Source: Dehalococcoidia bacterium UBA6495 (lineage in GTDB: Bacteria; Chloroflexota; Dehalococcoidia; Lucifugimonadales; UBA826). From it: 13,447 nucleotides of DNA. A program made the translations under genes and the position numbers. This document shows positions 13,435 through 13,447 of this stretch, one piece after another. Positions within the stretch are counted from its first letter, which is position 1; each line of letters begins with the position of its first letter. The stretch is taken from the NCBI GenBank assembly GCA_002435305.1, contig DJMH01000115.1:1484-14930 (forward strand), written 5' to 3'. The notes under the pieces were generated by a model. The model saw only the letters and a list, made by a program, of their open reading frames with translations. It had not been told where the DNA came from and searched no databases.

Positions 13435-13447
13435 AGGTGGAATGATG

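Noticed and set aside
1..13447. CRISPR arrays, insertion sequences, integrases, tRNA or rRNA genes
   Set aside because: No regularly spaced repeats, transposase or integrase motifs, or recognisable structural RNA sequence were seen in the gaps, all of which are short except 1898-2410.

Overview
The window looks like chromosomal DNA of a free-living bacterium, AT-leaning, with compact co-directional gene clusters and no sign of mobile DNA. The gene set (an FMN/F420-type luciferase-like oxidoreductase beside a type II haloacid dehalogenase-like protein, a CcmH/CcmF/CcmI cytochrome c maturation cluster, many short lipoprotein-type signal peptides, frequent TTG/GTG starts) would fit a marine Chloroflexota lineage such as SAR202 or another Dehalococcoidia relative. 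That placement is an inference from gene content and style only; no rRNA or other phylogenetic anchor was compared.

Left block (1-3445, minus strand). A lipoprotein-like Zn/Mn-binding ABC substrate-binding protein (2411-3445) is followed, after an unusually long 513-base gap with repeats and AT-rich stretches, by dnaA (467-1897). Close behind dnaA is a histidine phosphatase gene that runs off the left edge (1-425). The gap upstream of dnaA is a natural place to look for a replication origin or for dnaA regulation, but I find only one weak DnaA-box-like site.

Central block (3614-10170, plus strand). A 168-base divergent promoter region separates the metal-binding protein gene from a long, tightly packed run. 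It encodes an inositol-monophosphatase-family enzyme, an HtrA/DegP-type serine protease, CcmH, CcmF, a short CcmI-like protein, an unrecognised signal-peptide/single-TM protein whose cytoplasmic tail resembles CcmI-type sequence, and a small zinc-ribbon protein. CcmH, CcmF and the CcmI-like protein together suggest the haem-attachment arm of System I cytochrome c biogenesis. CcmA-E and CcmG are not in the window.

Right block (10345-13434, minus strand). A small three-helix membrane protein (possibly cut by the right edge), a haloacid dehalogenase-like hydrolase, a luciferase-like flavin oxidoreductase and a TolB-like beta-propeller lipoprotein follow one another in that transcription order. 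The last two overlap by 8 bases. The central and right blocks converge at 10171-10344, where one stem-loop is visible.

The most interesting items are the unknown protein embedded in the Ccm cluster, the Ser-Ser replacement in the DnaA P-loop, and the repeat-bearing spacer upstream of dnaA. No CRISPR array, insertion sequence, tRNA or rRNA was recognised.
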